64,000 nt of DNA from Drosophila pseudoobscura (Eukaryota; Arthropoda; Insecta; Diptera; Drosophilidae). Each line of letters starts with the position of its first letter. The first letter of the stretch is position 1. The translations under genes were made by a program, and so were the position numbers. Shown piece after piece: positions 1 through 12,068 of this stretch. The stretch covers positions 5,283,001 to 5,347,000 of the forward strand of contig NC_046681.1 in the NCBI RefSeq assembly GCF_009870125.1, read 5' to 3'. The notes under the pieces are model-generated. The model worked only from the letters and a program-made list of their open reading frames with translations. It ran no database searches and was not told where the DNA came from.

Positions 1-1045
1 TGAAAGTTTTCCCTCAGTTTCCCTCCCCCCCTGGCTATAGTTTTTCCCTTAACAAATTGCGCGATAATTTATTATGGAACCGTTATGCCATGCCACACAC
101 AAGGCACCCAGAGACCGAGACCCAAGGAGACTTCATCAGTTTCGTAATTATCTCAGTTCTCCCCTCCCCACTATTCCACTATTCCCCTATTTTCTCACTC
201 TTTAAAGATAAATTAGCTGCGCTTATATTTTGACAGCTGTGCCCGCGATTTGCGGTCAAGTTGAGCTGTGAAAATTTGTGGAAATTTGTGAAAATTCCCC
301 ACTTTTATGGCAGAATAAATGTACTTTAACTTTTGTAATGAAAATCACATTCAAAATGAATGCACATCCCCATAAAGGGTGCTCTCGGGGGGATCTTTCC
401 TCAACAGAACTCACAGGACAGGTCGCCGAAACCGAACACTTCTGTACCTGACATATCGAAGTGACTGTGGCTCTTGTGCATAACTAAATAGTTTTCATTA
501 AGTTAATTGATTTGCCCGTAAGCCCGTCGCCAGATAAAACAAACTTCAGGTTTGGGCCGTCGCCCGGAAAAGGACTCAAAGAGGATGGAATGCGGAGCGA
601 GGGGAGTGCGAAGGTGAAGGAATAAAGGAAGAACTCTTGCTGTTGAATTTAAAGAATATTTCCGTAAACTACTTCAAATTACCCTTTGAATAGGCTGTAC
701 ATCTGAAGTACCTACCTTAAATGCTCTATATATTCCTTATGGGCTCGTCTCTGGGCTATTCCGCATCGAAAAGTGATATAAACTATCTGAAACTTGGCCA
801 CAAAATGAAGTTTTATGAAGAGCCATGAAAGCACGTATACGGTATGCCACAAATCGCTTAGATCCATCAATACACCCGCCCCACAAAGATGGCAACAAAA
901 AATACAATTTAAGGACCCACGACAACTTTAATGGCCAAAGGGCAAAAACGCGACGGCCGGTTTATAGACAGAGCGGGAGAGAGATGAGTAGGAGATGATA
1001 AACACAGTTATATGTATGTATAAGAGTTCGCAAAGAGAGTTCGTT

Positions 1046-1069
1046 CGAGAGAGAGAGAGAGAGAGAGAC
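1046..1069. repeat. (GA)n microsatellite
   Basis: Uninterrupted GA dinucleotide run of about 12 units. It matches the binding preference of GAGA factor, but no function is shown. Confidence 0.85.
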
Positions 1070-1191
1070 TCGCACACATGTTGCCAAACGCAGCAAAAAT
1101 AGCTGCTGGGCTAGGAGGGGCGGGGAGGCATGGCAATGGATGAGCAGAGTCGGGTAAGAAGGGTAAGGGCAGTGGATGGACGGACAGTCGC

Positions 1192-1210
1192 TCGGTCGGT
1201 CGGTCGGTCG
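1192..1210. repeat. (TCGG)n microsatellite
   Basis: Short tandem tetranucleotide run of about four to five units. Confidence 0.8.
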
Positions 1211-1409
1211 CATCGCACGAGTAAGTTGTCAAAAACAGCAGCAGCGACGGCGGCGGCAGCGGCGGCAAACCCAAAGCGCCAAAAAATGTTACCCCAACTA
1301 TCAAAGTGAAACTTTTCTGTGAAGGGTACACGGGAAACGAGAATCAGAGGGAGAGAGGGATAGAGGGCGGCAGGGTGAAACGTAGCGAAATGTTATAATG
1401 TAGATTATA

Positions 1410-1427
1410 CACACACACACACACACA
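1410..1427. repeat. (AC)n microsatellite
   Basis: Uninterrupted AC run of about nine units. Confidence 0.8.
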
Positions 1428-3680
1428 GTCATCCATGAAGCGAAAGAGGAAAACGCAACTAGGAAGAAAGAAAAAAACTAGATAAGGCGAAAAGAGTACA
1501 TCTGTACGGACACCCTCAATACCCTCTAATTGATGTGTTCCTAGCGCTACTTGCTAATTTGTCTTATGTTTAGTGCACAAAGAATACCAACTGATGTTGC
1601 AAAGAGAGAGGCAAAGAATTTCATTGAAATATATAATATTCTTAAAAGGTATTTTGTTCGCGGAGTATTGCTCTCCGAGGAATGGGCACTGGGAACACAC
1701 ACTCGAAACTGTTTGTTTTTACTCGTATGTTTTGGCTGGGGAAAGAGCAAAGCAGAACAGAGCAGGCCAGAGAAAAAGCCGTAGATAAAAGAATAAAACT
1801 CCAAACTAAAGTTTAGATACATTTATTTCAAAATGTAGTCACGGCAGCCGGGCGGGAGGCATCACTGCCGTTAAATCACTATCTCTTCCTCTCTCTCTCA
1901 CTGAGCCGCCTACAGTTGGACAACAACTGGGCGCACACATTGGCAATTAATATGTAATTTACAGTAGTCGTACACCAGCAGTGGCTGTCGAACTGTAGGC
2001 ATGTCACCCACAGCGGCTGAATGGAAATGGAAGAGCAACAGCAACAACAGCAACGTCAAAGTGTTGCTGCAAACAGCTGCAACAATTGTTGCCAGACCGC
2101 AAAAGTTTTCCCTCTTTTGATGAATGCTGTTGTTGCTGTTGTTGTTGTACTTGCAACAGTGCAATTTCCATTTAAACTGTTATTATTATTTTGTTTTCTG
2201 TTTCTGTACATTTCAGTTGAACAATCTGGCTTCCGATTCGTTCTTGTTTTAACCTGAACCGATGGCTATGGAATACCACTTGAATGGGTTAGAGTGCGGG
2301 AGGTGGGAGGCACTTGCCACTACCACCCTGTGGCAGAGTTTCAACTTATTGCAAATTGCTCGTTCGCAACCAGATATTCTGCTGTAAAAGTTGTGTATTT
2401 TTGTGACAACTTTGAAAGATAGTAAGGACAGCGACAACAATGTTGCAGGGAGTATACAATTAGTTGCTAGCATTGGAAAATGTTGCAAATATTGAGTGGA
2501 TCATAAGATGCCTACTGTAAATAAACATGCGTTCCACTAGGGCGGTTCCTTCATTATTCCAAGTTTGTTTACTAATCCAACAGCAAGGCACACTTATTTG
2601 TAGACGTTAAAAACTATTTCTTTAGAAAAATAAACATAGGGGAGAGGGGCGTAACTCGATTGATTCAAATAATCATAGCAACAACAAGATTTCGATAAAG
2701 TCTTTATTTGTTTTTGTTTCGATTTGCAATGCTATGGAGGCAGGGCCGACGGAACTTGCGCTTGCGATGCCGATCGCTACGCAGACGAGCCTCCCTCGGA
2801 GCTTTCGTCGGTGACGAACGACGAGAAAAGAGGGATGCAGCGATTAACAGCGTAGGCAAGAGAACAACAACAAGCTGCGCTCGGCTTAGCGATCCGTTCT
2901 CTGGAATGCTTTTTGCGCTGCCATGGGCAGGCGCTTTTCATGGGTATTTCTTTGGTTTGCTTTAAAGTGTTTCCGATTTGCAATTATTTATGTAGTAGCG
3001 TTTTAGCAGTTATTTAATCGATTTGCAGCCAAAAGTAGTACAGTTCCTGCAGGAAAATGCACACAGAAATAAATGAAAAATTGTTTCAAAGTGGCTAAGC
3101 AGCTTTCGTTTACGATGATCATTGGTCACGGTCAGAGAGGGAGATATGTAGTTGTAAAGGGACAGAGAGAGAGATAGAGAGAGAAATATTCTCCGGAGAA
3201 TTACCATTTTTCCCTGCACAATGCGACTTTTAGTCCAAGGTTGGAGGTTGATGTTTAATGCTAAACGACTTCAAAGTCGGTTCTGGTCCTTAAAATGATT
3301 ATTTTATGAATTGGCTGGCACTTCATCAAGGCAAGAGCCCGAAAGTCCGTGGCAGAGCGGCCGGAATAACGGTGGTTAACCGCAGAATGCACACCGCACA
3401 CTCACACTCACACACACACTCAACACATAACTCTCAAGGACACTCTCTGAGCGCCACTTGTGGGGGCCTCCCGTTTTAAAGTTGCCCTCAAATATTCAGC
3501 CTGGCAATTTGGGGCAGGCCCAGGGATTTGCAATTTCTCTAAGAAGATCCTTGGATGAAGAAAGGAGGTGGACTTTTTTTGGTGGGTGGGGGGTAAAACT
3601 GCAGCAAATGTTATGCAATTTTATTAATGGAATTTTTATGTGATGCACTTGCTCATCTTTACCTCTTTTTTCTCTGTCCC

Positions 3681-3712
3681 TCTCCCTCTCTCGCTCTCTC
3701 TCTCTCTCTCTT
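3681..3712. repeat. CT-rich microsatellite
   Basis: Nearly pure CT dinucleotide run, GA on the opposite strand, inside a longer pyrimidine-rich segment. Confidence 0.75.
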
Positions 3713-6275
3713 TCTGCCTCGTTAAATGTTGGGATTTTGTTGCCGCAAAATGAGCAAAGCACGGAGCCCACAAAGGGCGGAAAAGCTTAAAGAAGGCCAA
3801 GAATAAAGAGTAACCGAAATAAAACTGTGCAAAAAATGTGCGCTACATTTTCGACCCACCCTTTCCCCTCCCCCCCCAATTTTCTTGTGGCAAAGTTGGG
3901 CGGCAGCAACAACAGAGCAGAGTAACCCACATCAATTTAAGTTAAATCCCAAAAACTATTATCATTTTAATCAAATCAAGCCGCAGGACAACAGCAACAG
4001 CAACAGGAAGCTCCACAGCAATTCACCCAGGAATAGGGCGGAAAAGCAGCGATGTTGGGGACGGAAAGAGGGTGAAAAGCAAGAAAAGAAATACACAAAA
4101 AAAAACCTAAGAAAGGAAAGGGAGAAAGGGGACAAGCCAGCCGATGGAATACACTTTTACTTTTCATTGAAAGATTTCCGATTTCCTGTTCCACACGGGG
4201 CGCTCAACCGCTGAAATATCTTTAATCCGAAATCTGGGAGCCTCAGAGATCCTCAGCGACGCGCTGTCAAGAGAGCAGAGAAGGACAACTGATCCCAGGC
4301 TAGAGATGGTCGTCTTTGGGTGCCTTGAGGCGTGTGCGTGCTCACCGAGCACTCGAAGTCCTCGGAAAGGGTATAAGAAATCACAAGGAAATGAGAGAAG
4401 AGAGAAAATGGTGAAGCCAGAGGGGAATAAGAATGGGACACAAACAGAAATGACCAAAGCAGCAAGTCAGCAGAGGAGACCAGAGACCATATACCCTGAT
4501 TCCGATGGAAGCCAGGAGCTCTGGAAGGACTTAACTAGGTGCTGGAGAGGGGCGGCAGGAATGTGCCAGGACGACGATGACGACGAGGACGTCTCGTTAA
4601 AAGCAAACGCCAGGTGGGAACAAAACGTAAAAAGAGGAGAAGCAGGACGAGGGGCAGGCGCAGGGGCAGGGGCAGGACGCAATGCAGTTTCTGGTCCCCC
4701 GGACGGGGCTGTCGTAGGGTAGCATACTTTACGGCGGCGTCGCTGTTAATGAAGCAGGAAATATGCGTCAGCATCAATATGTAGGCAGGACGAAGCGGCG
4801 CGACGGAGAGGAACCTCTCTGGATGATGGTCTGGATGGTCTGTGGTCGGGACTTGTGTTTGAAAGCAAGTTGAAAGCTGGACAAGTCAAGGTGCTAAGTG
4901 GCGCCGCAGAAGCTGCCACAGATAAGCGTTGCATGTGCAGATTACAGACGATGTAGATAGAGGGGCGCGCCGAGTGCCGGCTGAGGCAGCATCCGAAGTC
5001 TGCCTCATCTATCAAGTGGGTATGCATATGAAATTGATTGGGGAAGCTGCAGGAGCAGAGCCCAGGAACCCTGCCAATTTAAGGCAGATTTCCTATAACT
5101 TAAACACATCCGAACCCCCCCAGCATCGCTGGGAAACAAATCACAATCCATTCAAAGACAGTTGCCGGAGTACCCCCATTCATGTGCAGTCCTTTCTTTT
5201 TATACGTCCTACCATACACGTACTCATCTCTCCGTCTGTTGAATTAATTAATTAGTTTTTGCTACCACTGTTTGAGGTTTCAGCTTTCAGCTTTCAAAGC
5301 ATTTAGTTTGTCAACTTCTCATGCCGCTGCCGCTGTCGTTGCCTTTCTTCAAAGCCCCTCCAATCCTCTTCAAAGCAGAATACAAAAAATTGTTTGTACA
5401 TTGCATAATGAATGAGATTTGCCAAGAAAATTGACCACAAATTGCACATCCCACATGCCACAGACAAAAGTCTACGGCCAGTCAATAGCAACCACAAAAA
5501 TCCAAGGAAAATGCTGCACAAAATTGCAGTCAGCAAATATACACATCTGTCGAAATGTAAAGCCTTGAAACATTTAATTGACTAAACGAAAAATCGAAAT
5601 CAATTGTATTGACGAAAAGGCTTAATCGCTTCAAGTTTCTCCGGCTTTGGTTTCTGGCCAAAAAAGCAGGCAGCAAAATGACCTTAATGCAGAAACGACA
5701 GTTTAAACAAATAATATAAAAAACAACATACATGTCTCGTGCATGACGGGGCTGCCCCTGCCCACTGCCCTGGCCTAAAGCAAATTCTAGACCCCACCTA
5801 ACTGATTGATTTTACACTCAACTCCACTTGTAAACTGCTCAAATTAATTAAATAAATTTCAACTGGAGAACCCGAAGCCCCCTCTATGTGTCTCTCACTC
5901 TTTCTCGGCAGGTGGAAGACCTTAAAGATATAAATTAACCCACAGTCAGGCCCAGCAGAACCCCCCCGCCCCCTCGTGAACCAAGTCCAAGTCAGAGAGT
6001 CAGAGTCGGAGTTGAAGTTGAGTTTGAGGCGCTTTTGCTGAAAGAAAGTTTAATGAGTGCCATAAAATTTGTTGACTCTGCAGCCACACACACACATACA
6101 CAAAATTACAGCGAGTATGTCCTGTACTATCCTGTATCCGAGGGGGTAGGGGGTGTTTGCAGGATGAACACCGAACACTGAAGACTGAAGGCGACTGCGG
6201 CTATGGTCGTTAGTCTATGGCGCCCATTTGATAATAAATCCTGTCCAACACACACATAGACACACAGTCGCACTC

Positions 6276-6328
6276 GAGGCAGGGGCGGAGGCAGAGGCAG
6301 GGGCGGAGGCAGAGGCAGAGGCAGAGGA
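6276..6328. repeat. G-rich minisatellite
   Basis: Tandem hexamer-like units alternating between GGCAGA and GGGGCG types. The repeat keeps both strands free of stop codons, which explains the spurious open frames here. Confidence 0.75.
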
Positions 6329-6609
6329 GCAGACCAGAGTGGGGCTTTGTTTATGCACTGTCCAACAAAATGGGGATTCTTTATACCTCCTCCAGCTCCT
6401 GCTGCTGTTGCTGCCTTCTCTAGCGCTTCTTCTTTTAATTTACCTAGAATATTGGGGTATATTCCGGCAAGTACCCTCAATGGAAGTCGCATATGGCAAA
6501 ATAACGGGTATAGGTAGTCGATTTGGCAGAAATACACATATTCCCGAGTTAACCGAGTTCCTCTTGGCGTTGATCTCGCCTATCACAGAAATCGAGAGCG
6601 TTTACCCCG

Positions 6610-6892
6610 CTGTTATCGCACTAAAACATCGATAACATCGGTTATCGCATAAGAGTATCGGTAAGGGTGTTGGTTAAGGGTACTATGGGATGGGTTAGGG
6701 TCCTCAGATAAGAGGGATAAGGACGAAACCACGCTGCAAAGTAGTCCGTTATTCCTTTGATTCGTATTCGTTGAGAGCGAGGGAGAGACGTCTCAGCCGA
6801 TTGTCCAGAGAGAGGAATTGCTGGGAGCGATAAAGAGAGCAAAAGGATGAATATAGCTTGAGAGGAGCACGATATCAAGAGATATCGATGTC
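6610..6892. promoter_or_regulatory. Cluster of CGATA/TATCG motifs
   Basis: At least six CGATA or TATCG-type motifs occur, most between 6610 and 6665 (TTATCGC, CATCGATAAC, GGTTATCGC, GTATCGG), with more near 6830 and 6875-6890 (GATATCGATG). Such clusters are the known binding pattern of BEAF-32 and DREF. Function as an insulator or enhancer inside the lilli intron is inference only. Confidence 0.35.
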
Positions 6893-7030
6893 TTGCAAAA
6901 GAAAGGCAAAATCCAAAAGGAGACACTTGCTTACATATCTGATGTGCACACTTCTGCCGAAGGGTATCCTCTAATCGGCTATGCCGTGCTCCAAAGCACC
7001 TCCTCCTCCCCTGATTTTACACCTCTCTGC

Positions 7031-7053
7031 TGGGCGGCGGCGGCGGCGGCGGC
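7031..7053. repeat. (CGG)n microsatellite
   Basis: Trinucleotide run of about seven units of CGG/GGC. Confidence 0.75.
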
Positions 7054-8802
7054 TTAGCGGTAGTTTCCATTGGGGAGTTAAGTAGACTTTTGTGTTATAA
7101 ATTAGGCGTGTGCCAATGCGTTTGTGTGTGTGCAGTGACTGCCTTTTGCTAGCCCCCCACCAACAGCCCCCAAACCGCCTGATCTTTCTCTCTGTCTCTG
7201 TCTCTGTCTCTATATATCTATTTCTATCTACAACATATCTATCTTCCGTCTCTGCTGCTTGCATGTGGCTGTGTGGGGCTGTGTCTCTCTATCCCTCTGC
7301 TCTCTGGTAGTTGGTCTAAATATGCATATGAATATGAAATTAGTCGCATGTGTTCGTTCTGGCTTGGCTTTCATCCTGCCTGTCTGGGCCTCGGCCCCCC
7401 TGAATTGAATTGAATTTTCTATGCCAAGAGCTTGTGTGTTTCTTGTGCCCTGTGTGTGGGTGTGGGGTCGGGGCTGTACCCGGGGTGTTCTCTGTAAAAA
7501 GGGATTCCATGCGTAATTTAATGTTTGTGCATGTTGTTAAATGATTCATGGCGACCTGCTCCTGCTCCTGCTCCTGCTGCAGCTACAGCTCTCTTTGAAG
7601 TGACCCTGATTGGCATTAGGCATAACCAAAGCAGAAACTTCATGATCGTTTATTAAATGTATCGCTTCCGGGATCAGATTCCCTCCTTTTGTTCTTGTTT
7701 TCACTGGAGATACGTTGGAGATTCCCCTGGGTATGAGACTGCCACGAGAGCCTTCTCTAAATAGTTAAAGGGTAGTATCCCATTGCACAGTCTTCCTTCC
7801 ATTGCGCTCTCTCGCCCTCCCAAAAGAGTAACGGACTGTCTTTCCCACTGCTTCTGAGGAAGGAAGGAAGTTAGCTACTGAACCGACTACCGTATCGGCT
7901 TCATTTTATAAATCTCCGCGACACATACGACATATTTTTGTACCAAAAGTTTCTCCAATAAATAGAACCTTTTTGCAGCTCCACTCCTCGATTGACACAT
8001 GCAATTTACAAAGTTTCTCTGGACTTTTCTTAACATGGAATATATGTGTTGTACTCCTTGCAAATCTCAAAAAGTGGCGCCCCCGAAAGTCGCAAAAGTC
8101 TCCCGAAAGCGATTTAAATGTTAATAGAGAAGCGAACACCGAAAGAAAACAAACAAACACACAAAAAAATGGATTTACAACGTCGCGAATTTTGCTAAAC
8201 TCCTGCACGGTAGAAAGGGCTTCAACAGGATAGGGAGTGGGTCCTGGCTGGGCGGCTGCCATTCCCCAGAACATATTTGCATAAAATTCATAACATATGC
8301 CCCGACACAGGCGTCAGAGGGGCCTCCGACTCTGGCTCCGACTCTGGCCCCTGGTTCTGAGTCTGAGTGTGTTGCCCAAAGTCACGGCCTGGTCTGTGGG
8401 TCCTCCTGGTTCGGGTTCTGCTATCAGCGCCCGTAAGTAGGCAACGAACGGTAAACAACTCCGCTCACGTCTCTGCTGCTGCGCTGCTCCAGCTGCTCCA
8501 CGCCTTCGCCAGTCGTTTCGTTCTCATCATCATATTTGCTGTAAAAAGAAAGCAAAGTAAATAAATAGACATGTGTGAAAAAGCCGATGAAAACAGTTGG
8601 ATAACGACGGAGGGGAAGGGGAAGGGGAAGGGAACGGCACGAGAGAGTCAACAGGGAAAAAAAAACCGACAAAAAATTGCAAAAAGAAAATTGAAAATGC
8701 TTCAGGGGCTACAACAACAGCAACAACGATGGCCAATGCAAGTTTTCCTGAGCTCTTTCAATATTTTGTTACCCCATGAGCCGTCGAGGAGGAGCTTGTC
8801 GA

Positions 8803-8818
8803 GGGGGGGGGGGGGGGG
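8803..8818. repeat. Poly-G tract
   Basis: Sixteen consecutive G residues on the plus strand. This could form a G-quadruplex or a slippage-prone site; the exact length is also prone to sequencing error. Confidence 0.8.
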
Positions 8819-9512
8819 CCGGAGTTCCGTTGGGTTATGTGTGCGCGATATACATATAGCAACTTTTTTCGGGGCTAAACTATGGAGAATATTCTTAATT
8901 AAGCTACAGCCCCTGGGGCGGTAAAATGTTTGGTAGGTGAAACATTCTCTTGGCTAGAGATTATTTTGTGAGGCGTTCGACATACTTTTCCCCAGCCCTA
9001 ATATCCCTCGGCCCCTTATATGGGGCCCCTTATATGGGGACTATGGAGTGTCAAATACAGTCCAAAGAATGATCTGGAAATGCATTGAATGCCGTAAGTA
9101 TCGATGCGAATGTGTGTGTGTTTCATTCCCACCAATTCCAATCGGGCCTCTTCGCCTGAATGCTGTGCGGCCGAGTCTTACGTGAGCGCAGGCATTCCCT
9201 CGAAGCTCTGGACTTCTTCAGTCAATTTTCTTTGAGCAATCCCATTCGTGGCTCAGATCCGATATCTTCCAATTCCCTACTTAAGCCCAATACCCATTTT
9301 GTTCCCTGCGAAACATTCTAAAAATCATTGCCAATTATATATGTATTTATAAATGGCATTGCATTGAAAATTCAATCCCCAGGACAAAACCGAAAGTCAA
9401 ACTGCAAAATGCAAATAAACAAAAAGCCAAAACACAAACGGGCCCACACAGAGATGGCAGACAAAAGACAAATTATTGTAGCTTTAGATTAAATGGACGC
9501 ACATTAAAGCAG

Positions 9513-9540
9513 TCACACACACACACACACGCACACACAC
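9513..9540. repeat. (CA)n microsatellite
   Basis: CA dinucleotide run broken once by a G, followed by a GTGGGTGTG-type run. Confidence 0.8.
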
Positions 9541-9819
9541 AGGGTGGGGGGAGGTGTGGGTGTGGGTGTGGTAGTGGGTGCCACATATATAAATTAAGCA
9601 ATAGCCTGAAACCGAAAAGGCGGCCCGAACAGCAGCAGAACTGAAACTTTGTCAAGCTTTTTCTCCGCCTGAGTCTCCCCTTTGTGCGCTCCCCTTTTTC
9701 GGTGACGTGCATAAACTATTTGTGAGCACTGTGCATGGACTGGGGGGGGTTGGGGGGTGGTAGGAAAATTCTACCGAAATAAAATAATTAAACGTTTGTT
9801 GTCTCTCCTCTGACTCTGA

Positions 9820-9884
9820 CTCCGTCCCTGGCTCCGTCCCTGGCTCCGTCCCTGCCTCCGTCCCTGGCTCCGTCCCTGGCTCCG
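9820..9884. repeat. 12-bp tandem minisatellite
   Basis: About five copies of a 12-bp unit of the form GGCTCCGTCCCT, with one copy differing by a single base (CCTCCGTCCCT type). Confidence 0.8.
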
Positions 9885-11125
9885 GCGCTCTCCTTCAGTT
9901 GAGATGTTAACAAAATTTATAAGACAAATAAATTTTAGCAGCAGCAGAAACGGAAAAAAATAACACCCAAAGGCAGCAGATTTGTGGCTCGTTCATTCCG
10001 TCTCCCTTTCCCTTTCTCTCTCTATCCTTCTCTGGGAGTAAAAATACCAACAAAAAGGGTCAAATTTGTGCGTCTGTCGTTTGCAGTGGGTCCTGTCCTG
10101 TCCGGTTCTGTCCTGTCCTGTGACCAGAAAATTAATTTAACTGACACGTTTTTCATTCAGAAATGAAAAGTACATTTTGTCATAAATAAAATTCTGAGCT
10201 GCATTTATCATGGAACGGGGGTTCGGTGGTTCGGGGGTTCGGGGGTTAGGGGGTTTGGAGGTGGCTTAGCAGGGAGAAGCACCCCTTCGGGTGGCTCAAA
10301 AAGGTCCACGTTGTAACTTTGTACCCCACAAAGGAATGTGCAAATTTAATAAATACGAGTATTATCTGCAAGCACTGTTTAAGGAAGTCTGACAGACTTC
10401 TGTGTTCTCTAGAGAGCAGTAGAACCCTCGGGTTCTAGTTATGCTCCAAAAACTGTTTACATTTCCACTAAAACTATCCAGATCTGCTGTCCCTAAAGGA
10501 CTCTTGCCATGGCGGATGGTTTCTGTGAATGCATCCATTTTTCGGCTCCTGTTCAGCAGAGCAAACGCATCTCACGTGTGTGTGCTTCAAGTTGCAAATT
10601 TTCCATAAGAACACGCCCAAAAGGACATCGTTGTGCTCTGACAGTCTCGGGTTAAGTGAATCTAGGCGCTGCACTCCAAGGGCCAGCCAAGCAGACGCCG
10701 CCGCAGCTCCTCTCAGTTCTGTTCTTCTGAGTTCTTGCCCGACGACTGCCGCCGAGATGTGTGTCGCCCAGCCATGTGTGGGTGCCATGGGTGGTACCTT
10801 TTGCATAATGATAAGCCGAGTGACAGTCACCTCCTAGCTCAGGCACCTGTGCGTGGGCTTGTCTTTAGTTGCAGGACATTTTTACAAAAAAGTACCCAGT
10901 AATCGCAGAGACACCGGCGAGGATACCTTAGATAACTTGTTATAGAAATCAAGAATCAATACGAACAGATCATATTTGTGTCCATAATAGGGAAAGCAGA
11001 AGTCACCAAGTCTATGTAAGGGAGGGGTATCGTGTAGTCGATTATTTTGTGCCGTTTCTAACTTGATTTCTGAGATGCGCTCGAAAGTATGCAACTAATT
11101 TTGTGTTTCTCTGCTCTGCTTTCAG

Positions 11126-12068
11126 GTACTGCAACTTACACTTTTTTACCAACACAGTCACACACTCTTACCCTGAAAAACACACACACAGACATACTCA
11201 AGCAATAAAAGACTCCAATCAGATGTAACCGTAGAACTGTAGAGCTATAAAACTGTAAAAACCCAAAGAAAACACGATCAAAATTCCTTAGGAAACAAAT
11301 CAAATCAGCATTTACAAAGAATAAGTCTGTTCAAGAGAAATCAATTGAAAAGACATTGAGTCAAAGAGATATACATACATATTTATTTTGTGCTATTGAA
11401 AGGAGAAAAAATACATAAGAGGAGCAGCAACCACAACCACAACAACGAATAGATTACATGATAGTGCTAGTGCTAGTGCTTGTGCTTGTGCTTGTAAAAC
11501 TGTTTGCCCTAACAGAGGAGAAGAGTCAGTGAGCCCTGCCCTGCCCGCCCTGCCCGCCCAGCACGACGACGGACGACGGACGACGGCAAAGCCTTAACAG
11601 TCGCTCAGCAGAACGGAGGCAGCAAAATGTTGCCAGCAACAACAGCAGCGCCGAGTGACTCCAGCAACACAAACACGAACAACTACAACTACAACAACAA
11701 ATACAAATACAACCACAAAGCGCCTTTTCAACGTCGCTGCTGTCACAGAAGCAAAATTACAACGATAACATAAGAAAGAGATAGCAACATAAAGAGAGCA
11801 CAGAGAGAGAAATCAAACTTTCAGTTCACCGTTCGATTAAGCCGATTCGTTACCCCATCCCTCCATCCCGCCACCCCTTACCCCTTGCCCCTTGCCCCTC
11901 TTCCCCATCGTCTGTCCTCCTTGTCTGCAATCTTCTTTGTTGTTGTCTGTGCAGTGTTGGTGCGGGGGTGCCCCGTGTGGCGGTGTGCCGGAGTGCCTGC
12001 GTGCGTCGCCTGCCTGTGTGCCCTCTCAGGGGAGAATTTAATTATTTTATTTGCATTAAGCGCGCGTT
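11126..12068 (+). other. lilli: Putative 5' UTR part of the first coding exon of lilli
   Basis: The segment follows a strong acceptor ending at 11125 and runs without interruption to the lilli ATG at 12069. It is A/C-rich with CAA/AAC repeats and several short upstream ATG frames (for example near 11627), which could dampen translation. The exact start of the mRNA is not visible here; an alternative promoter inside this stretch is possible. Confidence 0.5.

Larger units (their letters stand above)
1..11125. other. Non-coding region upstream of lilli, probably intron
   Basis: No open frame here has the look of a real exon; the longer ones follow low-complexity DNA. The stretch has many simple repeats and runs into a clear splice acceptor (pyrimidine tract then TTTCAG) ending at 11125. 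The D. melanogaster lilli gene is known to have distant 5' exons, so I infer that most or all of this is a 5' intron of lilli. Enhancers may be present but cannot be proven by eye. Confidence 0.6.
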
